Source of the DNA: Nocardiopsis xinjiangensis YIM 90004
GTDB lineage: Bacteria > Actinomycetota > Actinomycetes > Streptosporangiales > Streptosporangiaceae
DNA length: 38,213 nucleotides
Assembly: GCF_000341145.1 (NCBI RefSeq)
Contig: NZ_ANBE01000003.1
Span: 54,390 to 92,602 of the forward strand
Direction: 5' to 3'
The stretch's first letter is position 1, and each line of letters starts with the position of its first letter. The notes beneath the pieces were generated by a model. It ran no database searches. It saw nothing but the letters and a program-made list of their open reading frames with translations, and was not told where the DNA came from. Shown one piece after another: positions 26,336 to 34,902 of this stretch. A program made the translations under genes and the position numbers.

Positions 26336-26378
26336 CCCGGACACAGAGCGGCCCCGGACGCGGATGTAGGTCCGGGGC
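26336..26378. repeat. Left copy of a 43-44 bp direct repeat around the pseudogene block
   Basis: This segment recurs at 29792-29835 in the same orientation with one base change and one missing G. The hairpin in this copy has lost one end of its right arm, so it looks like a partial copy of the terminator at 29803-29839. Confidence 0.9.
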
Positions 26379-26433
26379 GCGGACGCCCGCGACGGCGCAG
26401 CACCTGTCAGCACGCCGGCCGGCCCGTCCCCCT

Positions 26434-26649
26434 TCAGAGAGGCCCCTCGGGGAGGAATCGGCGCTCACGGATCCCGGTCTTGGCGACGATCCACTCGTCA
26501 CTGGTGTCGAGGTTCCGGGAGAGCTCTTCGTTGCCGATCACCTTCGCGGGCGCGTACGAGACCACTCCCCTGATCCCGACGGGGACCCTGTTGGACTGAG
26601 AGTCTCCGGCGGTGGACTGGACGGATGGGGGTGCCCGACGCAATCTCAT
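26434..26649 (-). pseudogene. 3-oxoacyl-ACP synthase III (FabH-like), N-terminal fragment
   Basis: An ATG at 26649 with AAGGA 8 nt upstream opens 71 codons. After a 25-residue leader the sequence VGIRGVVSYAPAKVIGNEEL, then SRNLDTSDEWIVAKTGIRER is the classic start of KAS III enzymes. It stops right after ERRFLPEGPL. A complete enzyme has about 330 residues; the catalytic Cys-His-Asn are all absent. The 5' end, with its ribosome binding site, is intact, so this is a 3' truncation. KAS III homologues outside fatty-acid operons often belong to secondary-metabolite clusters, but no such genes remain here. Confidence 0.85.
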
Positions 26650-26759
26650 GGTTCGTCCTTCGGACTGGGGGAAAATTCGCCGGAGGCTTGCTGCTCCGGT
26701 CCTGCGGAGATCTGGGAGAGCAAGACAAGATGCCGGGTGCTCGGCAAAGGGGAACCTCT

Positions 26760-29385
26760 CCCGCTCTCCGAGACATCAGCACGGAGATGACGGTGGAGAA
26801 CACGAGGGTGATCCCGATGATCCATGCGAGTACGGTCGTGGGAACCGTGTAGGTCACACCGGGCAGATCCACCCGCAACGAGTCGATCAGCCCCGGGGAG
26901 ACGATGAAGGCCAGTCCGAACCCCAGGACGATCCCGCTGACCGTGACCAGGAGCGACTCGATGAGGAAGAGTCGGCGGACACCGCTGCGCTGCATACCGA
27001 TGGCCCGCAGGACACCGATCTGGTTGCGTCGTTCGGCGATCGACCTGATGGTGACCACACCGAGCGCGGCGCAACCGACGACGAGCCCGAAGCCCATGAA
27101 GGCCATGAGCAGCCACTGCACGGCCCCGTTGGACTCGGCGCTGAGTTCGACCTCCCCCTTCAAGGGCGTGGTCGTGACCGCGTGGTCCATCAGAGCACGC
27201 TGGGCGGCGATCTCCAGCTCGCCCGCTTCGTCCCGGTCGTCGGCGGTGAGGAACCACGCCGTGGGCCGGGCGTCCTCGTCGTCGGTGACCCTGGCCAGTC
27301 CGTCGGTGGAGGTGACCACGTCGCCGAGGTACTCGGCGCTGCGGTCCACGACCCCGATCACGCGCAACGTGGTGGTCCCACCATCCGGGTCGTTCACCCT
27401 CAGGCGCAGGTCGGAGGGTAGGTACTCGTCCTCGACGCCGACACCTTCGAGCTCCAGGTCGCTGCCGCCGCCTCCGACGAAGGCTGCGGAGTCACTGGGG
27501 ATCATGCTGCCCGAAACCACGGCGGTGTTGGAGGTGCGCCGCAATTCGTCCCAGACCTTCTCCGAGCTCTCGAGCCCGGGGCCCTCAGCGGGACCGAGTA
27601 ACGGTTGTTGAGCAAGTAGTCCTCGTCCGCCCCCCGGATCTGGACGTCCTCACTGCCGGTGTCGGCGTCGATCTGCCGAGCCTGCGCGGTGGTCTCGGCG
27701 TATCCCCCGATCCGGGCGACCTCCGAGGTGTCGATACGCGGACTCTCGTCGAAGACCTCCCGCAGGTCGGGCGGATCGCCCTCGGGGGCGGCCCAGGTGG
27801 CCCGCATGTCGAAACCGCCGGTGACGGCACGGTGGTCGGAGTAGATCTCGTTGACGGCCGCGGTGACGAACCCGCTGAGGGTGATCGTGAGGACGACGAT
27901 GCTCAGCATTGCCACGGTCGTCCCGGACCGGACGCGGTTGCGCATGGAGTAGGCGACGGAGATGGGCACGACCGAGGCCATCGCGGGCAGAGGCGTCAGG
28001 AGCCGCCGCATCAACCGCTGCATCAGGCCGCTGTTGGAGACGAACAGCCACACGCCGGCGGCGACCAGGGCGATCCCGGCGAGGAAGAAGAGGGTGATCC
28101 CCGACCCCGCGTCGCCGAACAGCTCACCCGGGAGCGACCACAGGACGATGATGGCCAGGGCGCAGACGGAGTGGGCCAGGCGTGAGGGCACGCGCAGGAG
28201 CGGAAGGAGTCCGCCCAGGGCACCGAGGACCAGGGTGAGTCCGGTCAGGGTCTCTGCAGCGGTACCCTCCTGCAACCCCAGGGCCGCAGAGGCCGCACCG
28301 AGCAGCAGGATCAGCGTCGCGAACACGGGCATCGCCCAGCGCCGGCGCTTCGGGGGCCCTCCGAGCCGCGCAACGCCGAGACCGTGTGGACCTTTGAAGC
28401 GCGCACGGATGCGAGGACGAAGACCAGCATGGTCACGGACACGCCGAGGAGGTAGGCAGTACCCGTGGTCACCGGGTCGAAGCCGAACTCCAGCGGGGCC
28501 GACGGCATGGCGGGGTCGGCCACGCGTTCACTCAGGATCCAGGACGCACCGGCCCCGGCGAACCAGCCCAGCACGGTCCCGATCACCGAGGACAGGACCG
28601 CATATCCCAGCCCTTCCACGCTCAGGATGAGCGCGATCCGACCGCGGCTCAAGCCCATCGCCCGCAGGACCCCGAACTCCTGGCGCCGTTCGGCGGCCAG
28701 CATCGTCACGACGAGGACGATGAGGAGCACGCCCGCCACCATCGACAACTGGCTGAAGAGCAGGAACAGCGCGGCGAGCTCCTCGGTGAGCTGGTCGGCG
28801 CTCTCGTGGGCCGAGGCCCGCAGGGCATCGGCCCCCAGCCCTGGTCCTGGACCAGGGAGACCAGCTCCTCGTTGACGGATCCTCGTCCTCACTCCACGTC
28901 ACCTCGTCCTCGTAGGTGAGCGTGAGGAGGTTGACCTCGCCGTCCGAGTCGACGGTGCTCTGGAGCGCGCCGAGCGGGACGACGGCGGAGGCCGGCGGAG
29001 CCGTGGGGGCACCCGAGTCGTACACCCCGACGACCCGTACCTCGCGGTCGGCGACGGTGAGAAGGTCCCCCGCTCGGCGCGCATTTCGTCGGCGGCCGTC
29101 CGGCTCAGCAGGATGTCGTCCCTGCGCAGGTCGTCGGCGGCCACGGGTTCGCCTTCGGCGTCGAGGAGCTGGACCTCGTCGTCGACGCCGAGCACTGTGA
29201 GCCCGGGGTCGCCGCGGTCGGCGCGTTCGTGGTCGACGGGGAGGTTGAGCCGTAGGACGGAGGAGACTGTGGCCTCGGTCTCCTCCAGGGCGTTCTCGAT
29301 GGAGCACGCGTCGCCGCGCTCCATCATGGAAGGCCCGTCGTCATCCCCCTCGTCCCGGTCGTCCCCGTTCCGGGAGTTCTTGCCC
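26760..29385 (-). pseudogene. FtsX/MacB-type ABC transporter permease, frameshifted and truncated
   Basis: Pieces in different frames add up to one large permease. In order of reading: a MacB-like extracytoplasmic region (VLGVDDEVQLLDAEGEPVAA; VADREVRVVGVYDSG), an FtsX domain (LAAERRQEFGVLRAMGLSRG), four central membrane helices, a second extracytoplasmic region, and a second FtsX domain (SIAERRNQIGVLRAIGMQRS). This is the usual layout of about 850-residue actinobacterial permeases. The frame breaks near 29069 (a run of five C), 28878, 28843, 28354 (a run of five G) and 27583. The N-terminal membrane helix is missing and no ATPase gene adjoins. Several breaks sit in homopolymers, so sequencing error could explain some, but not the missing end. 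Confidence 0.9.
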
Positions 29386-29711
29386 AGCGACGAACGCAGA
29401 CTCGCCCAGTCACGCATCTGGGTGGCCTTCTACGCCCGCGCTGCTGTGGATCCCGGTTTCACCGACGTACTCTCGGAGCTGACGGAACAGACCCGCACGA
29501 ACCTGGTCCGCCTGTTGGAGTACGCCCGAGCCAGAGGCGAGCTGGCACTCGGCGCCACCCCGAAGGCGTCGCCGAACTCCTGATCGTCACCATCGACGGC
29601 ATCTGGACGGGTTGCGCGAGATTGCCACTGGGCAGCTCTCTGGACGGTCACAGGGCGGCGATCGAGTCCGTGGTCTCTCTGGTGGGCCACCAGGACCACC
29701 CGCCTCGGTGA
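29386..29711 (+). pseudogene. TetR-family regulator, C-terminal remnant
   Basis: RRLAQSRIWVAFYARAAVDP, then an amphipathic helix ending LVRLLEYARARGEL, is the ligand-binding half of a TetR regulator. The frame shifts near 29554 and continues as GVAELLIVTIDGIWTGCARL to a TGA at 29709-29711. The N-terminal helix-turn-helix is gone. It diverges from the permease pseudogene and both are cut at their 5' ends at the same point, so one deletion took the two starts, the shared promoter and probably the ATPase gene of the transporter. Confidence 0.82.
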
Positions 29712-29791
29712 ATTCGGCCCCGGTTCCACCGGGCGAACCCTCGTGTGTGGTCGGGACGCCTCCCACCGTGATCTTCCTCCGACACTGCCGT

Positions 29792-29835
29792 CCCGGACAC
29801 AGAGCGGCCCCGGACGCGGGACGTAGGTCCGGGGC
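29792..29835. repeat. Right copy of the 43-44 bp direct repeat around the pseudogene block
   Basis: Matches 26336-26378 at 42 of 44 positions. It overlaps the full terminator of the sulfur-carrier gene, so this is probably the original copy. Confidence 0.9.
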
Positions 29836-29839
29836 CGCT
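29803..29839 (-). terminator. Terminator of the thrC-sulfur carrier operon
   Basis: A perfect 13-bp stem (29803-29815 with 29827-29839) and 11-nt loop, 19 bp past the carrier stop codon. Confidence 0.8.
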
Positions 29840-29858
29840 CATCACACTCGCTCCGGGG

Positions 29859-30137
29859 TCAGCAACCCCCGGCGACGGCCGGGATGATCGAGACCTGCGC
29901 CCCGTCGGAGATCTCGGTATCGAGACCCTTCTCGAAACGCACGTCCTCGTCACCGACGTAGACGTTGATGAAGCGGCGCACCTTGCCGCTGTCGTCGAGG
30001 ATGCGGGCGCGGATGCCCGGATGGTTGGCCTCGAGGTCGTCGAAGACCTCCTGGAGGGTGTTGCCCCGGGCCGCCACCTCCCGGGCGTCGTCGGTGTAGC
30101 CGCGCAGGATGGTGGGCACGCGAACGCTGGCGCTCAT
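29859..30137 (-). CDS. MoaD/ThiS-family sulfur carrier, CysO-like
   Basis: 92 residues with a ubiquitin-like fold. It follows M. tuberculosis CysO along its length as I recall it: VRVPTILRGYT, GNTLQEVFDDLEANHPGI, RRFINVYVGDEDVRFEKGL and VSIIPAVAGG. CysO is thiocarboxylated at its C-terminal Gly and donates sulfur to O-phosphoserine through CysM to make cysteine; Mec then releases the amino acid. Here the chain ends Ala-Gly-Gly-Cys: one encoded Cys follows the di-glycine. Neither a cysM nor a mec gene is in the window. It lies 50 bp after thrC, with no terminator between, so the two share a transcript. Confidence 0.92.
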   Translation of the reverse strand: MSASVRVPTILRGYTDDAREVAARGNTLQEVFDDLEANHPGIRARILDDSGKVRRFINVYVGDEDVRFEKGLDTEISDGAQVSIIPAVAGGC

Positions 30138-30187
30138 GGCGAAGGTCCTGTTCTGTCTCAGGCGTGGGTGGTGGATCCGTGGAGGGG

Positions 30188-31447
30188 TCAGGCGAGGCCT
30201 GCAGCGGTGAAGGCCTCCACCGAGGGCTTGACCGTGGCGGTCACACCAGCGTCGACGGCGTTGAGGGTCTTGAGACCGTCACCGGTGTTGAGCACGACCG
30301 TCTCGGCGTCGGGGTCGATACGGCCCTCCCGCACGAGCTTGCGCAGCACACCGGTGGTCACCCCGCCTGCGGTCTCGGCGAAGATGCCCTCGGTGCGGGC
30401 GAGCAGGTTGATGCCCTCGCGGATCTCGGTGTCGTCGACGTGCTCGACCGAGCCGCCCGTGCGCTGGGCGACGTCGAGCACGTAGGGGCCGTCGGCGGGG
30501 TTGCCGATCGCCAACGACTTGGCGATGGTGTCAGGCTTGACCGGCTGGATCACGTCGTGGCCGGCCTCCCACGCACGGGCGACCGGCGAGCACCCGGTGG
30601 CCTGGGCACCGAAGATCTTGTAGGGGCGGTCCTCGACCAGGCCGGCCTGGATGAGCTCCTTGAAGCCCTTGTCGATCTTGGTGAGCTGGGATCCGGAAGC
30701 GATCGGGACGACGATCTGCTCGGGCAGGCGCCAACCGAGCTGCTCGGCGATCTCGTAGGCCAGGGTCTTGGAACCCTCGGCATAGTAGGGCCGCAGGTTG
30801 ACGTTGACGAACCCCCAGTCCTCGCCGACGGGGTCACCGATGAGCTCGGAGCAGAAACGGTTCACGTCGTCGTAGTTGCCGTCGATCGCCACGACCTTGC
30901 CGCCGTAGACCGCGGCCATGACGATCTTGGCCTCCTCCAGCCCGGCGGGGACGAACACGCAGGACTCGAAGCCGGCTCGCGCCGCGGCAGCACCGACCGC
31001 ACCTGCGAGGTTTCCGGTGGAGGAGCAGGAGAGCGTCGTGAAACCGAACGTGCGGGCGGCCTCGACGGCCATGGCCACCACGCGGTCCTTGAAGGAGTGG
31101 GTGGGGTTGCCGGAGTCGTCCTTGACGTGGAGGGAGCGCAGGCCCAGCTCGCCGGCGAGGCGGTCGGCGCGCACCAGCGGGGTGAGGCCGGGGTTCATGT
31201 TCGGCAGCTCCGCCACGTTCGCGGGGACGGGCAGCAGCGAACGGTAGCGCCAGATGTTGGCGGGGCCGCTCTCGATGTCGGCCCGGGTCACACCGGAGAG
31301 GTCGTAGGCGATCTCCAGAGGCCCGAAACAGAACTCGCAGGCGAAGCGCGGGGTGAGGTCGTACTGTTCACCGCATTCGCGGCAGGAGAGCGCGGTCCCC
31401 GGGCCGAAGGCGCGGGCGGAGGTTTTTTCTGCGGCGGCGATTGCCAT
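30188..31447 (-). CDS. thrC: Threonine synthase
   Basis: 419 residues from ATG 31447. A PLP enzyme that converts O-phosphohomoserine to threonine. The N-terminus has a rubredoxin-like CRECGEQYDLTPRFACEFC (two CxxC pairs), as in many actinobacterial and archaeal ThrC proteins. The PLP lysine is in DDSGNPTHSFKDRVVAMAVE near residue 115; the phosphate loop is SSTGNLAGAVGAAAARAG. The C-terminal AETAGGVTTGVLRKLV and VVLNTGDGLKT are also typical. The longer upstream frame is the riboswitch. Expression should respond to SAM because the leader is a SAM-I riboswitch whose 3' P1 strand adjoins the purine-rich ribosome binding region. The sulfur-carrier gene follows. Confidence 0.97.
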   Translation of the reverse strand: MAIAAAEKTSARAFGPGTALSCRECGEQYDLTPRFACEFCFGPLEIAYDLSGVTRADIESGPANIWRYRSLLPVPANVAELPNMNPGLTPLVRADRLAGELGLRSLHVKDDSGNPTHSFKDRVVAMAVEAARTFGFTTLSCSSTGNLAGAVGAAAARAGFESCVFVPAGLEEAKIVMAAVYGGKVVAIDGNYDDVNRFCSELIGDPVGEDWGFVNVNLRPYYAEGSKTLAYEIAEQLGWRLPEQIVVPIASGSQLTKIDKGFKELIQAGLVEDRPYKIFGAQATGCSPVARAWEAGHDVIQPVKPDTIAKSLAIGNPADGPYVLDVAQRTGGSVEHVDDTEIREGINLLARTEGIFAETAGGVTTGVLRKLVREGRIDPDAETVVLNTGDGLKTLNAVDAGVTATVKPSVEAFTAAGLA

Positions 31448-31462
31448 GGCGAGGCTTCTCCC

Positions 31463-31600
31463 CTCATCTTTCCTGGCTGGCCACTTTGACCCCAGGCCGG
31501 AGTTGGCACCTGCCTCAGCCGCCTCGCAAGTCGCGAGTGTCACATGCTGAGATGGTTGCCGGGGCTTCGCAGGGCCGGTCCCTCCACCCCTCTGGATGAG
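31463..31600 (-). promoter_or_regulatory. SAM-I (S-box) riboswitch upstream of thrC
   Basis: Read on the minus strand, the S-box conserved blocks appear in order: CTCATCCAGAG (P1 and start of P2), GGTGGAGGGAC, GGCCC, GAAGCCCCGGCAACC (with the CGGCAACC of P3/J3-4), a variable arm, AGGTGCCAACTCC, and GGAAAGATGAG, whose GATGAG closes P1 with the first CTCATC. The aptamer is about 138 nt, within the normal range. GATGAG runs directly into GGGGAG, the likely ribosome binding region 16 nt before thrC, so SAM binding should hide it: a translational OFF switch. I see no terminator between aptamer and gene. Confidence 0.95.
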
Positions 31601-31621
31601 CAATATGAAATTTTCTGCTGG

Positions 31622-31650
31622 TCCTTACCGGAACCGCATCAGCACTGTAA
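31622..31650 (-). promoter_or_regulatory. Candidate thrC promoter
   Basis: On the minus strand TTACAG, 17 nt, TAAGGA. Transcription would begin around 31615, some 15 nt before the riboswitch, which fits well. Confidence 0.5.
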
Positions 31651-31859
31651 CGGAGCCCCCGGCGACTTTTCCATGGCGGGTGACGCGTATTACACACAAC
31701 CGCTCACATCGTGAGATGCCACACCAGACGCGTTGTGGCCGTGCGTGCGCCCCTTTGCAACCGGATGACGTGCTCCTGGACCACGTTTGGGAACCGGGAA
31801 CAGGGGCGAGACATACGGTGCGCCCGCGCGATAATCCATGCCTGCGAGAGGAAAGATCC

Positions 31860-33296
31860 GTGGACAAGGCCCAGACCCTCATCGCCGCCAACCGGGGGCC
31901 GATCTCCTTCCGTACCAGGGAGGACGGTTCCCTGGAGCACCGCAGGGGCGGCGGCGGCCTCGTCTCGGGTATGACCTCGGTGGCCGCGGAGGTCGACAGC
32001 ATCTGGGTGTGCGCGGCGCTCTCCGGCGACGACCGGCGCGCGGCCGCCGAGGCCCCCGGGGCCCGGCTCGACCGCGTCCACGACCTCGGCGGGATGCGGG
32101 TGCACATGCTCGACATCCCCGAACGGACCTTCGCGGGCGCCTACACCGGCATCGCCAACTCGACGCTGTGGTTCCTGCAGCACATGCTCTACGACCTCCC
32201 GAACAAGCCGACGTTCGGTTCGGAGTTCGCACGGTTGTGGGAGGACTACGCCGCCTACAACAACGCCTTCGCCGAGGCCCTGGTCACCGGGGCCGCCGAG
32301 GGAGCACGTGTGGCGGTACAGGACTACCATCTGGCGCTGGTTCCGCGGATCCTGCGCTCCCGCCGCCCCGACCTGCGCATCGCACACTTCTCGCACACCC
32401 CGTGGGCCCCGCCGGAGTACATGCGGATGCTGCCGGATCGGATCGTGCGCGAGCTGTTGGAGGGCATGCTCGGCGCCGACCGGCTCGGCTTCCACAGCCC
32501 GCGGTGGGCCGAGGCGTTCCTGCGGTGCTGCGCGCAGACCCTCGGCGCCGACGTCGACATCGACCGCCGCACCGTCGAGTACGGGGGCCGCGTCGTGACC
32601 GTGGGGGTGCACGCGCTGGGCGCCGACGAGGAAGGTCTGCGCAACAGCGCCGCCGAACCGGAAGTGGCCCAGCGGCACGGGACACTGACGGAGATCGTGG
32701 GCGACACACGGCTGATCGTGCGTGTGGACCGCACCGAGCTGTCCAAGAACATCGTGCGGGGACTGGAGTCCTACCGCGAGCTGCTCACGCTCCACCCCGA
32801 GTGGCGTGGGCGCGTCACCCACCTGGCCTTCGCCTACCCCAGCCGCGGGGACGTCCCCGAGTACCGCGAGTACACCGAGACCGTGCTGCGGATGGCCGAG
32901 GAGATCAACGAGGAGTTCTCGACCCCCGAGTGGACACCGCTCGTGCTGGAGGTCGACGACGACTACCCGCGGTCGTTGGCCTCCTTCCAGCTCGCGGACG
33001 TACTGCTGGTCAACCCGGTCCGCGACGGCATGAACCTGGTCGCCAAGGAAGGCCCGCTGTTGTCGGAACGCGACTCGGTGCTGGTGCTCTCACGGGAGGC
33101 CGGGGCCGCCGACGAACTCGGTGAGGACGCGCTGCTGGTGAACCCGTTCGACACCGTGGAGACCGCCGAGGCGTTGCACCAGGCATTGTCGATGCCTGCG
33201 GAGGAACGGCGCGAGCGCCGCAAACGGCTGGCCGAAGCGGCGGTGGCGTTGCCGCCCCGACGGTGGTTCCAGGAACAGATCCGGTCGCTGGGTTGA
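31860..33296 (+). CDS. otsA: Alpha,alpha-trehalose-phosphate synthase (UDP-forming), GT20
   Basis: 478 residues from GTG 31860, with AGAGGA about 8 nt upstream. It makes trehalose 6-phosphate from a nucleotide-glucose and glucose 6-phosphate. GT20 blocks: ANRGPISF, GGGLVSGM, VAVQDYHLALVPRIL (Asp-Tyr-His, cf. D130 of E. coli OtsA), HTPWAPPEYMRMLP, VDRTELSKNIVRGLESY (Arg and Lys of the donor phosphate site, cf. R262/K267) and LLVNPVRDGMNLVAKE. The RTELSKN form differs from the RLDYSKG of E. coli and is, from memory, a common actinobacterial variant. The phosphatase OtsB is 3.3 kb downstream on the same strand. Confidence 0.93.
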   Translation: MDKAQTLIAANRGPISFRTREDGSLEHRRGGGGLVSGMTSVAAEVDSIWVCAALSGDDRRAAAEAPGARLDRVHDLGGMRVHMLDIPERTFAGAYTGIANSTLWFLQHMLYDLPNKPTFGSEFARLWEDYAAYNNAFAEALVTGAAEGARVAVQDYHLALVPRILRSRRPDLRIAHFSHTPWAPPEYMRMLPDRIVRELLEGMLGADRLGFHSPRWAEAFLRCCAQTLGADVDIDRRTVEYGGRVVTVGVHALGADEEGLRNSAAEPEVAQRHGTLTEIVGDTRLIVRVDRTELSKNIVRGLESYRELLTLHPEWRGRVTHLAFAYPSRGDVPEYREYTETVLRMAEEINEEFSTPEWTPLVLEVDDDYPRSLASFQLADVLLVNPVRDGMNLVAKEGPLLSERDSVLVLSREAGAADELGEDALLVNPFDTVETAEALHQALSMPAEERRERRKRLAEAAVALPPRRWFQEQIRSLG

Positions 33297-33303
33297 GCGG
33301 GGC

Positions 33304-33894
33304 TCAGGCCGGCGGCTGTCCGGCGGCCTCGGTGAGCAGTTCCTCGACCACCTCGGATTTGGCGTCGGCGTAGTCCTGGATGCTGTCCCAGACACGCTCG
33401 GCGAGTTCCTTCTTGACGGCGGCGTAGCGGGCACGGGCGCCCGCGTCGGCGCGCAGGTGGTCGCGCAGGCGCAGCATCCGTTCGGCCTCCTCGCACCCGT
33501 GCGCGAACACGTGGAGGTCGAGATTGATCTCCGCGCCCTTGAGGACCCGGTGCTCGTACCATTCCGGGTCACGGATGACCACGGTGTACCCGGCGGCCTC
33601 GAGGCCCGGCACGTAGGCGCTCTCGTCGGCGGGGTCCGCCACGCAGAGGAGCAGGTCGACGCAGGGTTTGGCGAGGAGCCCGGGCACGGAGGTCGATCCC
33701 GCGTGTTCCAGCAGCAGGACACGGTCCCCGAGCGCCTCGCGGATGCGGCGGTCCTCACGTTCGAAGAAGTAGGGCCACTTCGGGTCGGACTCGACCAGGC
33801 GAACGCGCCCGTCGACGAGGTTCTCCGAGAGGACTGCGGTTTCCTGCCGGTCCTGCCCGCGTGTGGGCAGTTCAGAGGGCTGGGAGAATGCCAT
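33304..33894 (-). CDS. GrpB/UPF0157-family nucleotidyltransferase-like protein
   Basis: 196 residues from ATG 33894. The family motifs are VRLVESDPKWPYFFERE, LEHAGSTSVPGLLAKPCVDLLL (the G-S-T-S-V-P-G-L-x-x-K-P-x-x-D core of a nucleotidyltransferase fold) and INLDLHVFAHGCEEAERML with RLRDHLRAD. Members are thought to be nucleotidyltransferases, several linked to CoA kinase fusions; their substrates are unclear. It is convergent with otsA, the two stop codons only 7 bp apart. No ribosome binding site is seen and a promoter ends right before the ATG. Confidence 0.88.
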   Translation of the reverse strand: MAFSQPSELPTRGQDRQETAVLSENLVDGRVRLVESDPKWPYFFEREDRRIREALGDRVLLLEHAGSTSVPGLLAKPCVDLLLCVADPADESAYVPGLEAAGYTVVIRDPEWYEHRVLKGAEINLDLHVFAHGCEEAERMLRLRDHLRADAGARARYAAVKKELAERVWDSIQDYADAKSEVVEELLTEAAGQPPA

Positions 33895-33900
33895 GTGACC

Positions 33901-33929
33901 AGCTTTGTCGGTCGCATCCGGAGCGTCAA
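33901..33929 (-). promoter_or_regulatory. Candidate leaderless promoter for the GrpB gene
   Basis: On the minus strand TTGACG, 17 nt, AAAGCT, then 6 nt to the ATG. The spacing fits transcription starting at the start codon. Confidence 0.5.
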
Positions 33930-34021
33930 GAGTATTCGGACGTGCTTTACAGATGCACGTGCACAACACGGGAGGGCCGAAGTTCCCACCGGTCCGGCGC
34001 CCTCCCGCGCCACGGGCCGGA

Positions 34022-34798
34022 TCAATCGGGGACCGCGACCACCGCCACCAGCGACCCGTGCAGCTCGGGGGTCCTGCGCAGATGCCCGTGGCGGCGGTCC
34101 CAGGTGCCGTCGCCGAGGTCGCGCGAGAGGTCGTCGGTGAAGCGCCGCACGACGTCGTCGCCGACAAAGCTCCAGGACGAGCACGAGGCGCGGGCACTCG
34201 TGTCCAGGAGGCCCTCGGGGCGGCCGTAATAGGCCTCGTTGAACCCGTCGGAACAATCCAGGGGGACCGGGACGGCGACGGACTCCACACGCCCGCCCAG
34301 ACCGGCGGCGAGCACGTCCGGTGCGGGGTATCGGGAGGCCTCGGTCGCCAGGACCTCAGGGGCGTACTCGTCGAGCCAGAAACCCCGGACCAGGGCGGGA
34401 TCACAGGTCAACAGCACCACAGGGCCACGGGTGACCCGGCGGACCTCCGCCAGCCCGCCGTCGAGGTCCTGCCACTGGTGCACGGTGAAGGCGGCCATGG
34501 CCGCGTCGAAGGTGTCGTCGCCGAAGGGCAGGTCCTCCGCGGCGGCGTCCACGGCCTCGGCGAGGTGGCCGGGGCGCCGGGCCCGCATGCTCGCAGAGGG
34601 TTCCACCGGTGTGACGTCGCGGTCGCCGGGTTCGTAGGAGCCCGCACCCGCGCCGACGTTGAGTACGGTGCGGGCGCTGCCGAGGGCCGCGTGGACGGCG
34701 CGGGCGATGCGGGGGTCGGGGACACGGTGGTCGGTGTAGTCACGGGCGATGACGCCGTAATCGGCGTCGCCCGCGCTGCCGTCCGCTGTGCGTGGCAT
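34022..34798 (-). CDS. Class I SAM-dependent methyltransferase
   Basis: 258 residues from ATG 34798, with GGAG 8 nt upstream. Motif I is TVLNVGAGAGSYEPGD near residue 44, the acidic loop is VTPVEPSASM near 62, motif II region is AEDLPFGDDTFDAAMAAFTV near 87 and motif III is EVRRVTRGPVVLLTCDP near 117. This is the UbiE/BioC-like small-molecule methyltransferase type (methyltransf_11). The substrate is unknown. The next gene on this strand (GrpB) is 127 bp away with its own promoter, so no operon is evident. Confidence 0.88.
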   Translation of the reverse strand: MPRTADGSAGDADYGVIARDYTDHRVPDPRIARAVHAALGSARTVLNVGAGAGSYEPGDRDVTPVEPSASMRARRPGHLAEAVDAAAEDLPFGDDTFDAAMAAFTVHQWQDLDGGLAEVRRVTRGPVVLLTCDPALVRGFWLDEYAPEVLATEASRYPAPDVLAAGLGGRVESVAVPVPLDCSDGFNEAYYGRPEGLLDTSARASCSSWSFVGDDVVRRFTDDLSRDLGDGTWDRRHGHLRRTPELHGSLVAVVAVPD

Positions 34799-34902
34799 GG
34801 GCGCGCTCCGTTCGCTGGGGGTGCAGGTATGGACCAGCCTAGACAGCGCCTCCGTACGGCCGCGTGCCCGGCAACCCGCACAACACCTCCAGGAACGGCA
34901 AC

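Larger units (their letters stand above)
31448..31859. other. Divergent thrC/otsA control region (412 bp without genes)
   Basis: The thrC side holds a SAM-I riboswitch and a promoter candidate. The otsA side (about 31651-31859) has a weak -10-like TACGGT at 31814-31819 without a good -35; nothing else stands out. Confidence 0.6.
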
